From positions 18,806,189 through 18,816,188 of the forward strand of contig CM022676.1 of assembly GCA_012295275.1 (NCBI GenBank): 10,000 nt of DNA, in the 5' to 3' direction. Position numbers and translations under genes: made by a program. Positions 9,716 to 10,000 of this stretch are shown piece by piece (position 1 is the first letter of the stretch; each line of letters opens with the position of its first letter). The notes under the pieces were generated by a model. It made no database searches. It was not told where the DNA came from and saw nothing but the letters and a program-made list of their open reading frames with translations. The DNA is from Chrysomallon squamiferum. Its lineage: Eukaryota > Mollusca > Gastropoda > Neomphalida > Peltospiridae.

Positions 9716-9981
9716 GTTCTAATTAATGTCAATTATTATTATTATTATTATTGTTGTTGGTATTTGTAGAGAAATGTCACAGCTATTTTCAAGACATTCT
9801 CAATAATCGTGACGTCAGATTTCTGACTCGCTTTTGTCCGAAGAGAAACGCCCCGAGACCTCGATTCTACAAAATCATCAACTCTTTCGTCCGGAAGTCG
9901 GCGTTACAGGGAAAACCAATCACTAGGCTCGATTTCGGTCACGTGGCTTCGGATTTGTTCGCGAACGCTACAGAACTTATT
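1288..9981 (+). CDS. SEL1L3: SEL1L3-like protein, nine 5' exons (partial at 3' end)
   Basis: Joining 1288-1347, 3943-4522, 4959-5085, 5745-5881, 6755-6873, 8051-8109, 8314-8449, 9462-9600 and 9770-9981 gives one uninterrupted 523-codon frame. All introns are GT-AG and their phases are 0,1,2,1,0,2,0,1. The N-terminus (1-24) is a signal peptide, with likely cleavage after the ALAS stretch. Residues 25-213 form an N-terminal ectodomain with Cys66, 95, 160, 189 and 209. Residues 257-405 look like a laminin-G/concanavalin-type domain, from FTVELWLYF to FKGYIGQATVYRSRVLHPDD. Residues 407-523 are a charged, Cys-containing linker. The matches I recall to vertebrate SEL1L3 are the region with a WNN motif after a Cys-rich strand, the G-[YF]-[IF]-G...LHP block, and the following linker with paired Cys. 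The Sel1 repeats and C-terminal membrane segment of the family would lie beyond the window (human protein about 1,130 residues). SEL1L3 proteins are type I membrane proteins of poorly defined function. Family assignment is from memory, without a search. Confidence 0.8.
1871..2007. repeat. AAC, AAT and AGT microsatellites
   Basis: (AAC)7 at about 1871-1891, (AAT)7 at about 1957-1978, and interrupted AGT repeats at about 1980-2007, separated by unique AT-rich sequence. Confidence 0.8.
2048..2112. repeat. T-rich / poly(T) tract
   Basis: TTTTC-type units followed by a run of 20 or more T and then (TGT)n. It reads like the reverse complement of a retroposon A-tail but has no recognisable body next to it. 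Confidence 0.7.
2161..2210. repeat. (ATT)n microsatellite
   Basis: About 16 uninterrupted TTA/ATT units, running straight into the interspersed-repeat copy that starts near 2208. Confidence 0.85.
2208..2420 (-). repeat. Interspersed repeat, copy A, with AT-rich tail
   Basis: Two blocks are nearly identical to the copy at 3497-3648. One is 2208-2232 (ATAACAACATTAATAGC...). The other is 2272-2316, containing ACAAAGATCGTGTTTAGAG. Between them lies an (AAT)n stretch of different length. Read on the minus strand, the unique part would come first and the ATT/AAT repeats would form a 3' tail, the arrangement of a non-LTR retroelement or SINE. Copy A may extend further (to about 2420 or beyond) than copy B, which fits variable 5' truncation, but the left limit of the element is not defined. 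No reverse-transcriptase motif is visible. The minus-strand open frame over 2120-2494 falls here and is not supported as a gene. Confidence 0.5.
2507..2572. repeat. AGT(AAT)n compound repeat
   Basis: Blocks of (AAT)3-4 separated regularly by AGT, giving a 15-bp higher-order unit repeated about four times. Confidence 0.8.
2831..2852. repeat. Poly(T)22
   Basis: An uninterrupted run of about 22 T after GCGCGATTTA, inside intron 1. Confidence 0.85.
3048..3472 (+). mobile_element. Truncated pogo/Tigger-type DNA transposon
   Basis: The left end CAATGGTACCTCGAGTTGTG begins directly after a TA dinucleotide (3046-3047). That is the expected target site for Tc1/mariner-superfamily elements, and the end resembles the CAGTGGTACCTCG-type terminal repeats of pogo/Tigger families. 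A 5' leader of about 265 bp follows, with GAGTTACGAG repeated at about 3092 and 3149. Then comes the first part of a transposase reading frame starting at 3315. The element breaks off at about 3472 in an (ATT)n microsatellite. No right-hand terminal repeat or remaining transposase is present in the window, so it is a dead 5' fragment lying in the sense direction of intron 1. Confidence 0.65.
3315..3465 (+). pseudogene. Tigger-like transposase N-terminus, broken
   Basis: From the ATG at 3315 the peptide starts MYPKKVTAKDGAE and meets an in-frame TAG at 3354-3356. Reading on in the same frame gives KRMMSVELKHEIIEKHKRG, then VHVVNMARQYDLST. This is the typical first helix-turn-helix of the CENP-B/pogo DNA-binding region of Tigger transposases: a KxEIIEKHxRG helix, then VxxxARxYxxS. 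The second HTH domain and the DDE catalytic domain are missing because the copy ends in a microsatellite. The stop codon plus truncation mean no functional protein. Confidence 0.7.
3477..3496. repeat. (ATT)n at the transposon breakpoint
   Basis: Six to seven ATT units between the end of the Tigger fragment and interspersed-repeat copy B, so the junction of the two elements is a microsatellite. Confidence 0.8.
3497..3648 (-). repeat. Interspersed repeat, copy B
   Basis: Blocks 3497-3521 and 3603-3647 match copy A (2208-2232, 2272-2316) with only a few differences, for example AAATAAAAC for AAATAAGAC and GCATTGTC for GCGTTGTT. The (AAT)n between the blocks is expanded to about 21 units (3526-3588), against roughly 6-7 in copy A. 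Similarity to copy A is lost after about 3648. The shared end and different extent suggest a truncated retroposon in minus orientation that inserted beside, or replaced the rest of, the Tigger element. Confidence 0.5.
3896..3926. repeat. (ATTT)n next to the exon 2 acceptor
   Basis: About seven ATTT units ending 16 nt before exon 2. They make up most of the T-rich stretch upstream of the acceptor. Confidence 0.85.
3943..4522 (+). CDS. SEL1L3: SEL1L3-like exon 2: N-terminal ectodomain
   Basis: This 580-nt exon, the largest here, encodes residues 21-213 plus the first base of codon 214. The acceptor is ATCGATTTCAG|GCT. The chosen donor AATG|GTTCGT is weak, but it is the one that keeps the frame into exon 3. 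The product has a non-repetitive, balanced composition: RLRVEYRCNEER, WSVYQRMWKCNKT with one glycosylation sequon at 96, MRVWIVDKRWFSLEKD, and cysteines at 66, 95, 160, 189 and 209. If intron 2 were retained, the frame would continue only SCRCLS before TAA at 4543-4545. The long minus-strand open frame across 3919-4596 is its shadow. Confidence 0.85.
4639..4867. repeat. Composite (TTTC)n-(CCCT)n-(CT)41 pyrimidine tract
   Basis: About 230 bp of almost pure pyrimidine on the + strand: TTTC blocks at 4646-4760 interrupted twice by TATCTCTC, CCCT units at about 4761-4787, then uninterrupted CT from about 4786 to 4867. A homopurine-homopyrimidine run this long can in principle adopt triplex (H-DNA) structure. 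The pure CT part is the reverse complement of the (AG)n tract in intron 8. Confidence 0.9.
4868..4890. repeat. (GT)n run
   Basis: A short GT-rich stretch following directly on the CT tract, 68 nt before exon 3. Confidence 0.75.
4959..5085 (+). CDS. SEL1L3: SEL1L3-like exon 3
   Basis: 127 nt between a good acceptor (CTTTTCAG) and a consensus donor (CA|GTAAGT), phase 1 in and 2 out. In the spliced frame it encodes VVYAIKYPVALNGLPFPVYR, then a basic segment with KFPPFKHPKLEQERKAK, residues 214-256. In the unspliced + frame the exon begins GAGTAG, so only the exon 2 junction base gives a coding frame. That supports the choice of the weak exon 2 donor at 4523. Confidence 0.8.
5090..5224. repeat. 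GTTTACTT/GTTTATTT octamer-type repeat
   Basis: Degenerate tetranucleotide repeat (TTTG, TTTA, CTTA units) with an evident 8- to 12-bp secondary period, starting within a few bases of the exon 3 donor. Its open frame (LFVYLFVYL-type peptide) follows from the repeat. Confidence 0.8.
5555..5668. repeat. (ATT)n / (ATTTTT)n / (ATTT)n block
   Basis: ATT units, a few TTTTTA units, about 17 further ATT units, then ATTT units. Another short ATTT run (5720-5735) lies nine bases before exon 4. Confidence 0.85.
5745..5881 (+). CDS. SEL1L3: SEL1L3-like exon 4: start of LamG-like domain
   Basis: 137 nt, phase 2 in and 1 out, donor AAAG|GTACAA. It encodes residues 256-302 with FTVELWLYFVEFCPEAARRH followed by DACGVFMHVQWNNTFLSPL. 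FTVELWLYF is the usual first strand of laminin-G/concanavalin-like folds. The Cys pair (269, 279) and WNN with an NNT sequon at 288 match what I recall of SEL1L3 in this region. Confidence 0.85.
5882..6754 (+). other. SEL1L3-like intron 4 (873 nt)
   Basis: Donor GTACAA, acceptor TGTAATTTAAG. The acceptor has a poor pyrimidine tract. It contains (TTC)7 at 5977-5999 and the 33-bp minisatellite, which ends 45 nt before exon 5, so the branch region lies at the array's edge. Confidence 0.65.
6125..6709. repeat. 33-bp minisatellite, 18 units
   Basis: Units begin TATTTTAGTTATATTATACA and end AATGTAGATATTG. Eighteen consecutive units can be laid out; most are 33 bp, two are 30 bp (AAATGGAGATA ending), and there is one each of 31 and 32 bp. 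The 33/30 dimer at 6288-6350 is repeated at 6351-6413, evidence of block duplication. A partial, more diverged unit precedes it (6060-6124). Because 33 and 30 are multiples of three, the minus strand stays open over 6195-6698 as an 11-residue NITKIQYLYLY repeat. I regard that as a by-product. Confidence 0.9.
6755..6873 (+). CDS. SEL1L3: SEL1L3-like exon 5
   Basis: 119 nt, phase 1 in and 0 out, donor AAG|GTAAGT. Residues 302-341 include GFPQVEMVHARNNRQVALKV, then PWKLPRFQWLRMIFSVDGRK. The alternation of beta strands with the W-x-R-h-x-h-S-x-D-G pattern is typical of the middle strands of LamG-like domains, where the family has a similar EWFRLDISF-type strand. The acceptor lacks a clear pyrimidine tract; choosing 6754 is what preserves frame and homology. 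Confidence 0.8.
6874..8050 (+). other. SEL1L3-like intron 5 (1,177 nt)
   Basis: Donor GTAAGT, acceptor TATTTTTCAG. 6890-7020 is GT-rich (TGTGCGTGT words). The rest is essentially the 28-bp minisatellite. Confidence 0.75.
7051..7998. repeat. 28-bp minisatellite, 34 units plus a partial 35th
   Basis: Units begin GATTACGTGACTTTGTTTAC and end ATAACTGT. Thirty-two are exactly 28 bp and two (7779 and 7805) are 26 bp, lacking the final GT; a degenerate part-unit follows to about 8025. Variation is confined to a few positions: ATTACG/ATTTCG/ATTACA, ACATAA/ACACAA/ATACAA, CTGT/CCGT/CTCT. The rare junction CCGT-TATTACG occurs at both 7355 and 7911, pointing to higher-order duplication. About 28 of 34 units keep TGTTTAC. 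Confidence 0.95.
8051..8109 (+). CDS. SEL1L3: SEL1L3-like exon 6 (59 nt)
   Basis: Very short exon between TTTTTCAG and AC|GTAAGT, phase 0 in and 2 out. It encodes WTLTVHYGKHYNETLETDY plus two bases, residues 342-361, with an NET sequon at 353. It forms a beta strand and loop of the LamG-like domain. It is too short to appear as an open frame and is supported by both consensus splice sites and by frame continuity. Confidence 0.8.
8110..8313 (+). other. SEL1L3-like intron 6 (204 nt)
   Basis: Short intron. It has a perfect CRE palindrome TGACGTCA at 8140-8147 near its 5' end; its last 80 nt are (ATT)n plus poly(T). Confidence 0.7.
8234..8310. repeat. (ATT)n-poly(T) forming the exon 7 pyrimidine tract
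   Basis: About 18 ATT units followed by about 23 T, ending at the CAG acceptor of exon 7. The polypyrimidine tract of this exon is therefore a length-variable homopolymer. Confidence 0.85.
8314..8449 (+). CDS. SEL1L3: SEL1L3-like exon 7: end of LamG-like domain
   Basis: 136 nt, phase 2 in and 0 out, donor GAT|GTAAGC. Residues 361-406 include GLFAFGGNDHNIPSFKGYIG, then QATVYRSRVLHPDD. The order GG-(loop)-FKGYIGxxxVY-x-R-x-LxPxD is the standard last part of LamG/concanavalin-like domains. It corresponds to the G-F-F-G...R..LHP block I recall in vertebrate SEL1L3. This is the strongest single piece of evidence for the family. Confidence 0.9.
8559..8850. repeat. ATG and AGT trinucleotide repeats
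   Basis: Interrupted ATG/GAT (8559-8590), then AGT-rich DNA with an uninterrupted (AGT)13 core at about 8699-8738, (ATT)7 and further AGT/AAT units. Several overlapping open frames here (poly-S, poly-V, poly-L, poly-T) are repeat artefacts. Confidence 0.85.
8894..9461. repeat. 40-bp minisatellite, 14 units, ending in the exon 8 acceptor
   Basis: Units contain TTTAATAAATCTACGGAGAG, then CTATATCTGCCATGGCTTTG, and the ACGGAGAG word recurs at exact 40-bp steps from 8908 to 9428. No length variants were seen, only substitutions: GTACG/CTACG, AATAAA/AACAAA, CCATGG/CCTTGG/CCACGG. The last unit reads CTTTGTTTCAG where the others read CTTTGTTTAAT, so it supplies the splice acceptor of exon 8. Eight units contain AATAAA in sense (first at 8899-8904) and one contains ATTAAA. 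Confidence 0.95.
9462..9600 (+). CDS. SEL1L3: SEL1L3-like exon 8: post-LamG linker
   Basis: 139 nt, phase 0 in and 1 out, donor AAGA|GTACGT. Residues 407-453 include ISFPDPYHPMFQLGL and TRREEKCKAFMTWIFERTEH, a probable amphipathic helix with one Cys at 428. In the family this position has a helical ...IKLYYERC...-type segment after the LHP block. An alternative donor four bases downstream (GTAATA) would break the frame into exon 9. Confidence 0.8.
9601..9769 (+). other. SEL1L3-like intron 8 (169 nt)
   Basis: Very short intron, donor GTACGT, acceptor GGTATTTGTAG. Nearly half of it is the (AG)n tract, with (ATT)6 at about 9732-9751 just before the acceptor. Confidence 0.75.
9635..9713. repeat. 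(AG)39-40 dinucleotide tract
   Basis: About 79 nt of uninterrupted AG on the + strand. It is perfectly complementary to the (CT)n at 4786-4867 in intron 2 of the same transcript. Confidence 0.95.
9770..9981 (+). CDS. SEL1L3: SEL1L3-like exon 9 (last in window)
   Basis: 212 nt, phase 1 in and 0 out, ending at the consensus donor ATT|GTGAGT. Residues 453-523 start KKCHSYFQDILNN and continue with RFLTRFCPKRNAPRPRFYK, then a region rich in basic and hydrophobic residues ending SDLFANATELI, with an NAT sequon. The paired Cys and order match the family linker preceding the Sel1 repeats. Exon 10 would begin in phase 0 beyond the window; the last 19 nt are intron 9. Confidence 0.8.
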
Positions 9982-10000
9982 GTGAGTAATATAAGAAGCG

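Overview
This is nuclear DNA from an intron-bearing animal, not a prokaryote or plasmid. Coding sequence is broken into short exons with GT-AG borders, the gaps are AT-rich and full of micro- and minisatellites, and a pogo/Tigger-type DNA transposon remnant sits in one intron. The main gene is a SEL1L3 (sel-1 homolog 3) homologue. Together with the style of the repeats, this fits an invertebrate such as a mollusc or other lophotrochozoan; the species assignment is inference with low confidence.

Layout. (1) 16-289: last coding exon of an unrecognised, probably secreted or extracellular protein, followed by a short 3' UTR ending near 385-390. (2) About 390-1080: intergenic, mostly simple repeats. 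(3) About 1080-1287: more GC-rich promoter/5' UTR of the next gene. (4) 1288-9981: the first nine coding exons of the SEL1L3-like gene on the + strand. They join in one continuous frame of 523 codons, and the gene runs off the right edge. Exon 1 gives a signal peptide, exon 2 a Cys-containing N-terminal ectodomain, exons 4-7 a laminin-G/concanavalin-like beta domain, and exons 8-9 the linker before the Sel1 repeats, which would lie beyond the window.

The introns are the unusual part. Three hold three unrelated minisatellites: 33 bp x 18 in intron 4, 28 bp x 34 in intron 5, 40 bp x 14 in intron 7. Most acceptors in the window have a tandem repeat ending within about 50 nt upstream, and the 40-bp array actually contains the acceptor of exon 8. 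The 28-bp unit carries a forkhead-type motif and an ACGTG core in nearly every copy. The 40-bp unit carries sense AATAAA hexamers. Intron 2 carries an ~82-nt pure (CT) tract and intron 8 a ~79-nt pure (AG) tract, so the pre-mRNA could pair across exons 3-8. Those exons total 717 nt and are phase-symmetric (1-1), so skipping or circularising them would keep the frame.

I see no CRISPR array, phage, defence system, rRNA or tRNA. The reading is limited to visual inspection; no database search or alignment was run.
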